NCBI GenBank assembly: GCA_014825775.1 | Contig: MVAQ01000110.1 | Coordinates: forward strand, 1 to 64,000 | Length of the DNA stretch: 64,000 bases | From: Krasilnikovozyma curviuscula | Taxonomy: Eukaryota; Basidiomycota; Tremellomycetes; Cystofilobasidiales; Mrakiaceae | Direction of reading: 5' to 3' | Shown: positions 1-12,406 of the stretch, piece after piece | How the letters are laid out: the number at the start of each line of letters is the position of its first letter | How positions within the stretch are numbered: the first letter of the stretch is position 1 | The notes under the pieces: model-generated | Databases searched by the model: none | Told to the model about the DNA's origin: nothing | The model's input: the letters and a program-made list of their open reading frames with translations, nothing else | Position numbers and translations under genes: made by a program

Positions 1-1295
1 CTCCGGATGTGATCGAACCAGCCCCCCCAGCTGCAACTTCAATTATACTTCCAGAAACAACAATTGTCACAAACGTTCCAGTGGCACCAACTGTAGTTTT
101 TATTCCTCCCACTCACGTCGTCTCAACGATAGCACCGGTGGTCACTCAAATCACCATTGCACCAACCCAAGTGGTGTCGACAGTCCCACCTCAACAAGTC
201 CAAGTTACTGTTGGAGCTACAACAATTGCCTCGAACGTAGCTGCTACGACTACAGCGGTCGTCGTTCCAGCAACTCAAGTTGTATCGACCATTGAGCCTT
301 TCATCACAACGATCGCCGTAGCACCAACAACACAAGTTTCAACGGTCGCTCCTCAGCTTACAACAATTGCTGTTGCTGGAACAACACTGACCACCTCCTT
401 GGCTAGTGGAATTCAGACCTTGTCGATTGCGCCAACGATGATCTTCCAAACCATTGCGCCCTCAGTACAGACCGTCACTGTGGCGGTAGCTTCCACTATT
501 GAAACTCTCACACCCGCTCAAGTTGTCACATTCACTTCCAATGGCTTAGTCAGTACTTCAACAGTACCAGCAGTCCTCACAACCATTGTCCAACCGGGAT
601 CCGTCGTTACTTCTTCCATCCCTGGTACGGTAATCTCCCTTGCTCAGCCAGGTATTGTTTTAACAACTTCTGGAGTTGGTGGAATTCAAACCATCACTAT
701 TGCTGGTATCACGACTGCAGCGACTGTCGCAGCTGGCTCCGTTGTCACTCAAGTCATTCCAGCAATTACCATTATCTCAAGCGGCTCAGATGGTGTTACT
801 ACCATAGCAGTCCCAGCAACAACCGTGCAGTCTACGATTTCTGCTGGAGTCACCACCATTGTTCAACAACCATCGACTTTTGAATCCACTATAGGTGCTA
901 GTTTGACGACTATATCCGAACCAGAAACTGTCATCACTTCGAGCGGATCTGCTGGATTGACGACTATTTCGGTTGCTGGAACGGTGATAACTTCCAGTGT
1001 CAGTGCTCAAGTCATCACCATCACTTCCGCTGGTAGTACTGTTGTCTCGAGTTTGAGCTATGCGTGAGTTCACTTCCATCCATCATACCACATTCACCCT
1101 TTAAATAACCTAATATTTGCTTCGATATACAGCCCTACAATTTCTAATGCTGCTTTGACAACTGCTACTGATACAACCACTGCTACTGCAACAGCCACCG
1201 TCACAGTGACTAAGTCAGCGGGAATGAAGCCCTTCGAGGGAAGTCGTTTCTTGTACGGCCTTCTGTTGGCTTCGTTCTTCATTTTGATCCTCTAA
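1..1295 (+). CDS. Mucin-like Thr/Ser/Val-rich cell-wall protein, 3' part
   Basis: The frame is open to the window edge, so the start and any signal peptide lie upstream. Exon to 1063, intron 1064-1132 (GTGAGT...ATACAG), last exon 1133-1295. The visible protein is about 400 residues of repeated short blocks of the type TxVxTTIxxPxTVxTS, with very little charge and no Cys. After a Thr/Ala-rich linker (about 20 residues of TATDTTTATATATVTVT type) it ends in a hydrophobic tail, GSRFLYGLLLASFFILIL, directly before the stop. That tail fits a GPI-attachment signal, with a candidate small-residue site in the preceding KSAGMKPFEGS stretch. The composition is typical of O-mannosylated fungal wall adhesins or structural proteins. 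The role is inferred from composition only; no domain was recognised. Confidence 0.75.
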
Positions 1296-3282
1296 AGCAT
1301 TAGTTTATCTTTCTTTTATTCCCTTGAAAATATGATTATGACTTTGCGACACTATTTCAAGAATGCATATAGTTCTTCTAGACGATCTTTTGTTTACTAT
1401 TTCTCTCGGCGACACTGTAAGCAAGAGAGACTAGAGCATGAGTAGAAGGGTTCATGCTTTCGCAGTGGTTGCCGCGAATGCTTTGCGAGCAACGCGTCCA
1501 TACGACTGATTGTGTGAGCTGCTTGTGAGTGTCATCCGAATTGGTCGCCCACATGGTTATTAATGACCCACCTCTATCTCGAGGTCATTGAGTTCATTTA
1601 TAGTGACGGTGATGGTCGGTGCAAAGAAGAGGGGTAGCCGGAGAGCTTTAGTTTGCGAATGAAAACTACTTTCAGATCATCGACACTGCCAGGCCTCCCT
1701 CATTTCCTTCCTCTTTATAACTCTTTGAAAAAGAAACAGCCGCTAGAAGAAGCCCCTCCCGGAAGGTGTGGCTGCGGTCTATGCAAAGAAGTCAGCCTAT
1801 CCCTCTTCTGTTGTCCTCAGACGGCCTATGTTTTGAAGGCAGACATTGATTTGGCGAACACTCCAGGTACAGGCACAACCAGACGTTTGTCGCTGTGAAC
1901 AGAATAACCCGAACAATGCGGCGAAAGTTACAAACTCAAAGACGACTGTGGTCATCATTCATTGGATCCAGCATCATTCCCAGCTGAAAATGGGTACCGA
2001 GGGGGTTAACGATGGTAATTCTCCAATCCCCCATGGGCTTTCTCTCAATTGATGCGGTCAATAATTTCGTTTTCGTTAATAGAAATCATCATAGGTTCTT
2101 TATCTCTTGCTCAGCCGCTAGAGAACTTAAATCAAAGTGAGTCCCTCAGCTGGTCGAGTTCTGTGAGGTGGGAATGGTCGTGGCGCTCACCAGCTCCCTC
2201 TTCAAACACTCATTCTAAGGCTGCTACAGGGCGATATTGTGCTGCTTGCGACGATAAGTGGAGCAGCATCGGAAGGTGCTAGGACACCGCATCACTAAGG
2301 AACTCAAGAGGACAAAGACATTACTAACAAAAGCGAGTTTTGGAGGAGGTGCTTTGTGATGAGCTGACGAGCTGTCCGACAGGCTTGAGTTTCTCCTCAC
2401 TGTCGGAAACCTCGAGTTTCTTCAACTGGATCTCTCAATCTTTGTATTAATACTTGTGTATGTATCAAGAAGCTCTTGAAATATTGGGTGACAACCTGCC
2501 GTCCTTATCGTGTGGATCCAGGGTGGAACACCTTTACTAACGCCACTACTGGAGCACGCAGCTTAATCGCATGAATTCGTCACATTATTCCGCGCCCTCG
2601 AAGAAAAGAGAGTTTGAATGATAATCACGGGAACGAACAACTTTTAGCTTATCATTAGAGCATGCCGGCATGCCGCCATTGACGGCTAATGGCACACGTC
2701 GCTGCATTGAAACCCACAACAACGGAGGAACTTTTCTATTCAGCTCGCTGCCTGTTGGTAATGATGAGAGATGAGACAGATCTGAGTACATACGTAAGTG
2801 GGCGGCAGAACGGCTTTGGGTATATAAAGTTGCCGTTGAAAAACACAAAACACCGATCGTAAATGGCATCAGTGCAATTTAGGGTCGGAGGCGGCGCCGT
2901 GCTGGTCGCACCGTCTAATCGTTTCTGTTAGTGATTTGAGCAGAAGGGAGGAGGGTGTTGCTTCGAGAATTGCTTGAAGACCGATGCCTTCCCGCTGTAA
3001 AAAGAGCCGGAGATCCCCTTTGCGTAGCTCTCCCGTCGTATGTCGAACACGGTGTCTCAGCAGCGCACAATTCTAATTCGTCGGATTTGTGTCGGACATT
3101 AACGCCCCGCCTCCTTAGCGCCCATCGCATCAGCAGTAGCCACGATGATGAAAGGCGTCGTTGGCAGATCACAGATCGTCACAGGGACAGAGCGGCGCAA
3201 AAACGTTAAAATCGCAGGACAGAAAAGCGGCAATCCACTTTGACCCGACCAACCAACGACCACCTTGTTTTGCCTTGTTCCA
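1296..3282. other. Long intergenic stretch, no supported gene
   Basis: About 2 kb. Only short open frames occur (for example 1653-1898 and 2049-2282 on +, 2585-2869 on -), without recognisable domains or convincing spliced extensions. Positions 1300-1420 are A/T-rich and probably the 3' UTR of the wall-protein gene. The last few hundred bases are presumably the promoter of the WOPR gene. No repeat, terminal inverted repeat or RNA gene was recognised. Confidence 0.5.
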
Positions 3283-5127
3283 ATGTCTAGCCCACCTCTG
3301 AACCTGCAGCCTCCGTTCGTTGGGATCGTCGATACGTTGCTGGATGCCCTGATCCTGCTGGAAGCAGCGAAAAGGGGCATGATTCCAAGGTGAGGGAACC
3401 GACTCATGTTCAATGACATAACTGAAATACTTGGTGCTGAACGCTTTCGTTTCTCTATGCAGAATCACCAGACGATTAACCGAGCCCGAGAAGAAGCTTC
3501 TTATCAAGTCTGGATCCATCTTTGTCTGTCTTCTTACTGCCCTCGTGTCTGTGGTTGTTATTCGTGGTCTGATACTGTTTCTTTGCCGAAACGCGCCTGC
3601 CGCTCAGACTTGGGATTCAAACGAGGCCAACATCACTCGGTACAGCTTTATTTCTTCCCTCTCATTCATCAGGTTGAAAGTACGTATTCTGATGAGATGT
3701 TTTGCTTTCTTGTGGCTTTTGCAGCTGGACAGATGGTCGGGAGTGGTATGTCATCATTCCGTTGCCCCTACTAGGACGACGCCTGATTGATTTATTGACG
3801 CTTACTCCACCCACACTCCTCTCAATAGGTCTGCAAGTAGGATGAAAGGAAACTTCCTGTAAGTGTTTCTCTCTCTATATAGTTCCCAATCCCCTTTGTT
3901 TTTCCCATATGGTGGTTCTCACGTATTCTCCGTGTATTCCCCACCGCCGTACGTCGCCTAGTATCTATCGGGAGGTCAAGAAAGGCCGGACGTCTCCTGA
4001 TCCAGCTTCTCAGGCTAGGAACGCATTGAAGGGTGAAGAATCAGTAAGAGCTAATGAGGATATGAAGAGGTGGGTCCATTCCATCCAGAGCGACACCCTC
4101 TATCGCGACGACGAGCTCGTCAAAAAAGTGAGCCCTTATCCACTCGTCGCCCTGGCGGTCCGTAACCCGCTGACGCTCTTTCCCTTTCCCACTTCTGAAA
4201 AGTCAATAACAATTCATATTGGAGATTTCACTCAACACTTCATTTCGTACTTTAGTCTGACAGACGCACTCAACGGTCAGTCTATTTATTCCCCTTCTTC
4301 GGTCGTGTAGCGCGCCGAATTGAACAGACTGCTAACTCCGTTTCTACATGACTCCTTGTGGGTTTTTGGGCCAATTGTCTACTCTTTACCTGTTTCTCTT
4401 GACATCTTTTTATAGGTCGTCTACGTCGTCCTTCAAGCATACCAGAACTCGCTTCGCTCGACATTTCCCCCGAGTACTTGCTGCCGGTGAAACCCTATCG
4501 CTGTCCTCCGCTACTCTATTACTCTCCGAACGGGTGAGGATTCTATTCATCACATACACACAAGACCCCTGTGCTGATTATTTCATTGCTATGGGCTACA
4601 GAGCCCCCCACTACAGAGGCGAAGGCGACATTGTCAGCGGTTCTTCATCGCCGACACTTTCCAATATCCCAGCTCTACCTTCGGCAACGAGCTCGGCCTC
4701 CGTCTCTGAGTATGAACTCGTGGAGCCGACAATACCTAACCCGCTACACCTCCATCACGTTTCTGGTCCGATAGAGGGGTCGTACCAGTCGTTGGAACAC
4801 CATCATTTACAGCCACAACACGAGTACTTCCCGTCTGGATCGACAATGCCCGCCAGAGGAGGAGACCCTTCTTGGTCTCCTCATCAAGAGGATATCCACA
4901 CTCAGTCTCAGCCAGCTTATCATTACCAGCAACTCCCACTTCCTCTGCCGTCGTTTCATCATGAGTACCAGCAGCAGCAGCACCATCAGCAGTCGTATCC
5001 TGAACAGCAGCTGCACCAGCATTACACGTCTCATTATCCTCAGCATCCTCCGCCTCTTGATGAAGAATCCTATTTAAACTCTGCTTCGCCTCACGAAGAA
5101 CACCATTACTACCCTCGAACCAGCTGA
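3283..5127 (+). CDS. WOPR-domain (Gti1/Pac2 family) transcription factor
   Basis: A fungal morphogenesis regulator that binds DNA through the WOPR domain (family of Wor1, Ryp1, Gti1, Pac2). Nine exons: 3283-3389, 3463-3523, 3608-3639, 3725-3745, 3829-3858, 3962-4127, 4203-4275, 4416-4533, 4602-5127; all phases close and give 377 aa. The first WOPR half reads through DALILLEAAKRGMIPR, ITRRLTEPEKKLL, then SGSIF, WTDGREWSASRMKGNF and LIYREVKKGRTS, the family signature. The second half continues with SITIHIGDFTQHFISYFS and a PSSIPELASLDISPEYL segment, which resembles the Pac2 branch more than Wor1. The last 180 residues are low-complexity and Ser/Pro then Gln/His-rich, as often seen in activation regions. 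The start was chosen as the ATG just before the conserved N-terminal helix. Exons of 21-32 nt inside the domain are unusually small. Confidence 0.92.
4920..5115 (+). repeat. Gln/His/Tyr-rich low-complexity coding segment
   Basis: Within the last WOPR exon, runs of CAG/CAC/CAT codons encode a Gln/His/Tyr/Pro-rich tail, including a QQQQHHQQ block. It is a candidate polyglutamine-type transactivation or condensate segment and may vary in length between strains. Confidence 0.6.
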
Positions 5128-5757
5128 GGATATCGCACGCACTTAAGTGTGGGTTTACGAGAGAGTTTTCGTCGGATTTTCAATTCCTGACCGCTCTCTT
5201 CTCTTCAATAGATTCCCTTCTTCATCATCTTTTGTCTATTTTCTAGTTATCTAGCCTCGCTCTGTTCTTATTTAATGTAGCTGCCTGCCGCCCTTCGCTT
5301 TGTAGCTTGAGGCCCCCCATTCCTTGGCTCCTTTATTTATCATGACGACTCTCACGAACCTCTACTGACGTATATACACGTTCTTATCTTATTTAATAGA
5401 TTCTTATTGTTGTTGCATGTTTTAGAGATTGATTTCGTTTCGATCTATGGCCAATCACGTCGATGAGGTAATTGAGTAGCGCTGGACGGCAACTACCCGC
5501 AGAACTGAAACATTAGCCCAGCTGGTAGCAGACCTGATCTTTCCTTGGGGCTTGTACACTAACAAATACTGGCTGTTCAGGTGAGCTCCAGGTTTATCTC
5601 CTTGAGGGACTCTTCTTGCATTGTGAACGAGGAGGCAGGATACTAACCAATTTTCTTACGTGTCCATTCCTCAGAAGAGCTTCCGGATCACGTCATCTCT
5701 CTGTCCTACCCATTTGATTGCCTCTCTTCATAACTTCGACTAGAATAGAAGCTTGAA
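5128..5757. other. Intergenic, no supported gene
   Basis: 3' UTR of the WOPR gene (T-rich, 5150-5420) followed by the upstream region of the F-box-like gene. A segment near 5515 (ttagcccagctggtagc) resembles a tRNA D-arm, but no complete tRNA fold follows. Confidence 0.5.
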
Positions 5758-6978
5758 ATGGAGACAGAATCAGCAGCGAGCTCTTCACCACTCCTTCCTG
5801 ATGAAATCATCCAGCAGATCCTGTTCTTCACCATCCAGTCCTCTTCAGCTTCATCCGTCAAGTATCTGACAGTCTCGAGGGGGTTCTATGAGCTTGGAAT
5901 CAGGTATTTGCTAAAAGTGGTGATGATACACTCACCTGAGGCACTGCTCAACTTGTTCCTCTGCTGTCGCGGTACTACCCTGGGTGAGAAGCCTAAGAAG
6001 TCCTCACTTGAGTTTAATGTGCAGGAGAGATTTGGTGAGGATTTGGAGGGATGGCTTGTAGCTCTGAAGGAGAGGCTGAAATGGGTGCGTTTTGTCGAGA
6101 GGCGCTCAGCTGGGAACCAAGCCGCTGAAGTAGCTAATCTTCTCTTCGTCTCGCGCAGGACAGATTGAAAGCTTCTCATTCTCCAAGGAATTTGAAGTTC
6201 TTCCCATCATATTAGTACCCATATCCATATCTTTCCCAGCTTTCATCAAAAACTGTCGTCTCATTGAACTCCTCCCCCGCCTTCAGAGTATATGCCTCAC
6301 CGAAATGAGCGACGTTTTGTATGGACTATTGGCCAAAATGTCATTGGATCAGCTATGCAGCTGGTCTCCAAAGCGCTACCACGTCTCCGTCACCCACCAC
6401 AAACTCGAGCTATTCCCTCAACCGTTCTTCTCCGCGACCCCTTTTCTCGTACCAGCAACCGCCCACTCGGCCCCAACCGTCTGGGATGCATTCCGAACTC
6501 TATTTGAAGACGATGAAGATACGGATGACACCTTTTTCAACAACGTCTCAGTTCCTCGCCATCTGCGTAATCACACGATCACCTCGTTGCGCATCGAATC
6601 GGAAAGCTGGCCCCTCGAGGTGATGCACGGACGTGCGGCAACACTCTCGCTGTTACTAGATGCCTATCCAAATCTGAATGAACTCTGCTTTGAGAGTGTC
6701 GTTGTCAGCGTACTGGAGGGGGATCTAGACAATCTAGATCCTGTCTTGGGGACATCCCGAAGGGAGTTGCGGTTCGGTGATCGAGAGTGGAGTGGTGTCT
6801 TAGAGATCATCTCTGATCTTGCTTCAAAGTTGGTCGAAATTGTAAGGTTCGAGGAAGAAGTCGTGAGTGCCCATTCCAATTCGAGTCGCGTTGACACTCA
6901 AAGCTGACTCTTTGAACCCTCTAGCCTGCCAAGGTCTTTGCTGGTTACAGACTGGAGCTTAACCGGTCTGGAGCTTGA
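5758..6978 (+). CDS. F-box-like protein
   Basis: Three exons, 5758-6084, 6164-6862 and 6925-6978, give 359 aa. Residues about 13-50 (LPDEIIQQILFFTIQ, then VSRGFYELGIRYLLKVV) match the F-box pattern LPxEIxxxILxx...VSRxFYxxxxxxLY found in SCF ubiquitin-ligase adaptors. The rest shows leucine-rich, irregular repeats as in fungal F-box proteins, but no clear LRR or WD40 unit. The protein is related to the gene at 20189-21214. The first intron could instead use donor 6032 and acceptor 6158, which would remove an acidic segment; both keep frame. The substrate is unknown; assignment rests on the F-box-like start alone. Confidence 0.7.
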
Positions 6979-7180
6979 GAAAACAAAATAAGTAAATGTT
7001 GCTTATGTATTGATATATTCTGCGTTGGGGCTGGGGAGTAAGTCGTGTAGTAAAATCGTCATGTTTGTGTTCGCTAATTTCATCGCGCTCTATGTTCGCC
7101 ACTATAAGAGGTAAAAAGTTCGTTCTCTGCTTTTCTTCAGCCTCCCACCACCTTAATCAAATATTTTCTAATTACTCAAG

Positions 7181-8432
7181 ATGCTCTTCTGGCCTGCCGT
7201 ATCACAAGTGGCAAGTTTCCCTTCTCGAATCTCGCGAACTGCACCCCTCGTCGGCGCCTTCTGACCTCTTCCTATTTAACAGGTGGGGCTCGTGTACTTC
7301 TTGCTGTGGTCTTTCTCATTCTATCCCCAATTGATATTGAACTATCGTAGACGCTCGTGAATTTGTCTCCGCTCCGGTTCCCCTCCAACTCATGCGAGCT
7401 CACTTGCTTATATGGTTTTAGCACCTCTGGCCTCTCTCAAACTTTTGCCAACTTGAATCCCCTCGGGCACCTGTCTCTGTCAATTTATACTCTCTCGATG
7501 GCGTTCAGTCCTCTGGTAAGAAGGCAGTATCACGAGCGATTTGGTGGTGATGGGGGACCAAGTGTAAGCGGATGGGATTGCGCTTTTGCTGTTCATGTCA
7601 GTTCTACAGAAGATCCTCAATTCATCTTGATAGTTTTCCTTGTTGAGAATTTTAATTTCTTAATTTTCGATATTTAGGCTTTAATTTTGAGTAGTTTGAT
7701 GTTCTTTCAAACGATCTACTATCGCGCCAATCCAACAATTACTACCACGCCAGTGACGAAACAAGAACCCGTCGCCTCTCCATTCTTCCTTGCTTTCGCT
7801 TCTGGGATTGTGCTGCTTGGTTTTGCAGTCATGTTTTTTCCAGGAGCTCAGCTGTTGGATCTGATTTTGTTCCTGTCTGCCGTGAAGGTAAGTATCTTGG
7901 AGTTTCATCCACCACCGACCGTCAAATAGCTCGTCAAATCGCTTCGCGCTAACTCCATTGTCTCTGTTACACACTCACACACACACACACAACCAGATTT
8001 CTATCGCCTTCGCTAAAACTATCCCACAAATCCATCTCAACATGCGCCGACGGTCAACTGCTGGCTTCGCCATCTCCGCATTCATCTCTGATCTATTTGG
8101 GGGAATCTTGTCGCTCCTTCAGCTGATTATTGATGTAGTAGTAATAGATGGTGAGAGTTGGACCGTGGTATGGGCAAGGAATCCTGGAAAGTTGTGAGTA
8201 GTGCTGCGGCTCCGGGCGTTTTGTGCGGCCTGAGAACTCAGCGCTTACTCGTGTTTCTAGCTCTCTGGGGGTGATATCATTGGTATTTGATGTTGTATTC
8301 ATAACTCAGCACTACACTTACTATTCAGCTAGAGCCCATCTGGATGTCGAGGATGATGAGGACGAACGCACGGCTCTGCTGGGGGATTCAAGGACGGGGT
8401 ATTCGCTATCCAGTGGAGAGGATTGCGTTTAG
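7181..8432 (+). CDS. Cystinosin/ERS1-like PQ-loop lysosomal (vacuolar) transporter
   Basis: A seven-helix PQ-loop protein of the cystinosin family, which exports cystine with protons from vacuoles or lysosomes. Exons 7181-7210 (or 7207), 7283-7356, 7422-7596, 7678-7887, 7997-8193, 8261-8432; about 285 aa. The first PQ-loop reads WSFSFYPQLILNYRRRSTSG followed by LNPLGHLSLSIY. The second lies around FAKTIPQIHLNMRRRSTAGF (the motif is KxxPQ) followed by DLFGGILSLLQLIID. The acidic C-tail ends with DEDERTALLGDSRTGYSL, which may carry vacuolar sorting information. Intron 1 is ambiguous: a GC donor after 7210 gives SQVVGLVYF; a GT donor after 7207 gives SQVGLVYF. Intron 4 carries a CA microsatellite next to its acceptor. 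Confidence 0.88.
7969..7991 (+). repeat. (CA)n microsatellite in intron
   Basis: An imperfect CA repeat sits immediately upstream of the AACCAG 3' splice site of the cystinosin-like gene and replaces the usual pyrimidine tract. Length variation could affect splicing. Confidence 0.8.
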
Positions 8433-9488
8433 AAAAGGTAATGTTTTGATGTAGAACCAAAAACTTTTCCCCATTTCTATCTCGGAGTAGCGCGTGACTG
8501 ATGCAGGCAATTACCTTCAAACCTTTCGTCAACACAGGGTGAATTCTGAGTAATTCATCTCTTACCTTAAGACTTGTCCAGCATCGAACTATCGACGAGG
8601 CATTTCGATTCGTTCGATTATTGCATTGATCTTGGGGCTGTTTTCTAAATGAGGTGGAAATTGTATTCATCTCTTTGAGTGCTTCATCTCGAAAGTCTCG
8701 AGGGGAAAGTAGATCGTGTTTTGTAGCGACGATGCGGTAAAGTACAAGAAACGAGATCAGTTCTAATGAGTGTGTATTGTTTCAAGGAGCAGACAAATAA
8801 AGAAAGTAGCATACAGCAGGTACAATTCGGAAGCCCCCGTAGGAGATGGCATCCTTGACCGGGCTCTGGAGAAGTTTAAAGTCAATGTCCCCCAAGTTCG
8901 AATCGTATCTGTAATCTTCCATTTGAGGTTGGGCTGGTTAGCTGACAGCGACAGGCACTGCTGGGGTGGTGAGGGGGGGCACGATGATAGTGGTTTGAGA
9001 GTATAAGAGGGTTGAAAGCCCTGCGATGACCTGTCAAAGCAGCGCCGAATGTTTCTTCGGAAACACAAATAAAGGCTTGAGAATTGAGCGTCAGTGTTTG
9101 TTTACACTGGGCACTGCCAGGTGACTCCGCACTGTACTGATATGATGGCATTGACAGCCAGATGATGATTTCCTACTTAATTCCATATCCAATCTGTTCG
9201 TTAATAAACCTGATAAAAACTGAAAAGAAATAAATAGAGTGCTGTTGCCACGCCCTACTGAGTTGGGCTAACTAACCCCTCCTCACGGATTGGCGACAGT
9301 GTCCTCTCTTCTTACACAAAGTGAGGGCCGCCCACCTCGAATTCTTAAACTCTTTTTACAGGTGAGTGAGATAGCACTTTGGAATCCACAGCAAATCTGA
9401 CTGACTGGGGGTTTCCTCGGCCCGCACCGTAGAGGGATTCCCTCCCATTTACGCTTTCTTGGCTCGAAATACAAGCTCATCACCAGTG
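8433..9488. other. Intergenic, no supported gene
   Basis: About 1 kb. Overlapping short frames on both strands (8770-9006 +, 8763-9068 and 8882-9151 -) show no recognised motif. A small spliced gene on the minus strand near 8.9-9.1 kb cannot be excluded, because a hydrophobic stretch follows a possible acceptor there. The rest is presumably 3' UTR and the promoter of the next regulator. Confidence 0.4.
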
Positions 9489-12406
9489 ATGGGTACAGTA
9501 GCCCGAGTTCCATCGATATTCTCATTCAGCCCTCTGTCAGACCCATCTCCCTCTGGCGAATCGTCTCAACAGGATCAGCAGCCTCCAGCGACCTCGAGCT
9601 CAAAAGCCGCTTCCATCGAGGAAGCCACCAGCAAGCTGGCGTATGGGAGCGACAATGGAGACGTTGAGATCCCAAAGAAGAAGAGAAGGAAAAAGTCTGA
9701 GGTCGATGCTGCTGTTGAGGCAGGCGGAGAGAAGAAGAGACAGGGCCAGAGTTGGTAAGTTTTATACAACGCGAATGCCAATGAACCCTGTCACTCACCT
9801 CTTCCATCCTCCAGCGATGCTTGTCGGAGCCGAAAGTGAGAATGAATTCCAGTTTGGTTCCTTGTTACATTTTTAACTTGAGATTTCTCTCCCCTCAGGG
9901 TGAAATGCGACAAACTGACGCTGCTAAATGCCGGAGAAACTATTCGCACTGTACCATTAGGCCGTTCAGATAGATGTGGAAACTGTGTAACATTGGGAAT
10001 AGACTGTGTCTTCAGCTACACTCGTAAGAAACGAGGTCCTCCCGTTCAGTATCTCCAGTATGTCCTCTCCTCGGCCATTTTTCGCTCAAGCTTGGTTTCC
10101 CCGCCTGAAATTGACACCGAGACCAATCCCTTCCAAAACATAGACGATTGGAACAAGAACGAGCAGTAGCCCAAACTCTTGCTTCGATGGATACAAGTGG
10201 GAGTTTCAACATGCATCAGTCTGTCTCGCCAGTGAATTACTCCGCCCCGATGCCAACGTCATCGTCTTCAGCGCCTCCGTTCGCCCTCCCCAACAACAGT
10301 GCAACAACGAATGTCTTGTCATCCGTGTATTCTATTCCACGTTCTACAGAACCTCTCACGGCAGGTGCTGGCGGCGTCTTACCAAAGGTCATTGCCAAGG
10401 GGACCTTTCCCAAGATGTACAAGATTGAGGACGTCCTACCGAGGGAGAAAGCGATATATTTCCTTAGTCTGTTCTTTGACTTTGTGGGCTTTTTTTTCTC
10501 TGATACCGCCTTGGTGTCCCATAATTCTGACATCAGTGCTTTTGACACCTCTGCTAGATCTACCCACTCACGCCCACTCTTCATCGACCGTCAATTTTTG
10601 CAGATTTGGAGTCCCGCCGAGAAACACGCGACCCACTATTTTTTGCACTCATCATGTCTACCCTTGCCATGACCCTCCTCCAAGGTTCTTGCCGCATTCC
10701 ATTTCGTTACGTTCATAGTGATCCCCCAAACTGACATCTTTTACCCTACTCCGTGATGCAGTACCCACGGCTTTTACTGAGATGGATCGTGCTGAGGTCG
10801 TCAGACTGGCGGAGGCGTGCCACTGGGCCTCGAGAGATGCGTCCATCCGACAGTATCAGCCACTGAGGGTTCAGTTGGTCATTGTGCGGTACTTTGGTGA
10901 GCCTGGCTCCAAAGTCATTGTTCCTGAATTTAGAACACATGTTGATTACCTTAATCATTCTCTCTTTGAAGACTGTATCTATCATACTGTTGCCGGGAAC
11001 CCGGTCGTCAACCACGCCAGCTTCGCTGAAGCTCTCGATCTATCCCTGACGATGCGGCTGCACGACGAGAAGTCATACATAGAACTCGGTGAGTTACTCC
11101 ATTGTCTATTATTTCTATCACACCATCAAATTAGCTTTGCTGATGCGGTAACGCCTTCAAAAGACCCCATAGAGGCCGAGACGCGTCGACGGACCTTTTA
11201 CCTGATCTATAACTCGGACAAGAGCAGGTGCATCATCGGGGACCGGCCACTATGTATTCGTGCAGAAGACGTCTCTGTCAACTACCCCCGAGAGCTGGAC
11301 GACTCGTTGATTACGGCTACGGGCTATCTCGAGACGCTGGCTACGGTGCCGAGCCGGACATCGTTGATCACTGGCTTCAATACATGCTCGAGGGTCTTCT
11401 CAGCTCTGGAGGAGATCATGACGCTTCAGAGGAGGAACAGAAAGTATCCGCCGATAGGTTCGTCCTCTGTTTCTCTTTTGGGTACGACACGCGCTTCGCT
11501 GATACTTTTTTGGGTGATCGGTCGATGTATAGGCATAGAGAATATCTTGCCGAAGCTGGATGGAGTCAGGCTGCTCTATGTTCAGCTTATGGCCCTTATT
11601 TCGAACCTCCCAACAGCGTACCAGATTCAAAACGGCTTCGACTCGGTGGCCAACAGGTGAATAACCTCAAAACCGGTGTTGTTCAAGCAGACATCGCTGA
11701 CTATATTTGTTTTCTTTGACAGCCCAGAAGCAGGGTGGGCTTCAGCAGCAAAGGACTCTCTCGAGCTGTTATTTCATGACCCATCGGCGAGTCGAGTGGA
11801 GGCTAAGGATGCGTTCGCTGTGTCAAAGAGCAACATTCACGTAACTCAGATTATGGTCCGCTTCGTGCTGATGCAGTATCGAGATGAGTAAGCCCTCTTC
11901 TTCCCTTTTTTGCTCTTCGACGGAGATGTTGACAAAGGATTCTCGTTTGCTGCGCCGTAGTTTGTTGAAGCTCTGCGGGGAGAAGGATAGCGCAGATCGC
12001 AGAGCTGGTGAAGCCATCGCCGGGAACTTGGACGACCATCACAAAATATCTTCTGATCTTCTTAATGTTCTTCATAACATACCAATCCAGTGAGTTGTGA
12101 AACTTTTGATGTAAGTGAGGGGAGATAGCTGATTACGCTCGATTGGATACATTTTCAGGTGCATTGCGGTCAACGGCCCCTCTCTGGTCAACAAGTGAGT
12201 CCACCCGGTGAATTCATCCTCATGTTATGTCTTTCTAATTATTCTTGTCATCTTCCTCTTTCAGAGTCCGTTTCGTGGCATCAAGTCTGCTTGACGATCC
12301 CGAGTACGACGACGAGAGCTCTACCAATGCCGTCAGGTTCGCTTCGTTCTTGTATGATTTCCTCACCATTCTTTCAGATATTGAGAAGCATTTTGCTGTG
12401 TTATGA
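9489..12406 (+). CDS. Zn2Cys6 transcription factor with fungal-specific TF domain
   Basis: Thirteen exons: 9489-9754, 9815-9835, 9899-10057, 10144-10483, 10558-10684, 10762-10896, 10972-11088, 11164-11457, 11533-11656, 11723-11887, 11961-12089, 12159-12194, 12265-12406; 684 aa, all phases closing. A basic stretch (KKKRRKK) precedes the zinc cluster CDACRSRKVKC...CGNCVTLGIDC, which is followed by YTRKKRGPP and a short coiled coil (QYLQRLEQERAVAQ). The loop between Cys3 and Cys4 is about 22 residues, longer than the usual 5-12. The middle is a fungal_trans type domain: YPLTPTLHRPSIFADLE, PLFFALIMSTLAMTLLQ, AEACHWASRD, then ETRRRTFYLIYNSDK and IGDRPLCI. This architecture belongs to sugar/carbon-type regulators, but the target pathway cannot be read from the sequence. 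The first ATG in frame was taken as start. Confidence 0.9.

Noticed and set aside
1653..1898. 81-codon frame with CGCGLC and FCC cysteines
   Set aside because: Too short, no secretion signal or splice continuation, no recognised family.
5505..5600. Possible tRNA (ttagcccagctggtagc)
   Set aside because: The D-arm-like string is not followed by a matching anticodon or T-arm, so no cloverleaf can be drawn.
8763..9151. Small minus-strand spliced gene ending in a hydrophobic stretch
   Set aside because: A possible acceptor and TM-like tail were seen, but no start, donor or family could be fixed.
10782..11660. 292-codon uninterrupted frame inside the first Zn2Cys6 gene
   Set aside because: Introns within it happen to keep frame; the spliced model gives the family-typical fungal TF domain, so the unspliced reading was not kept.
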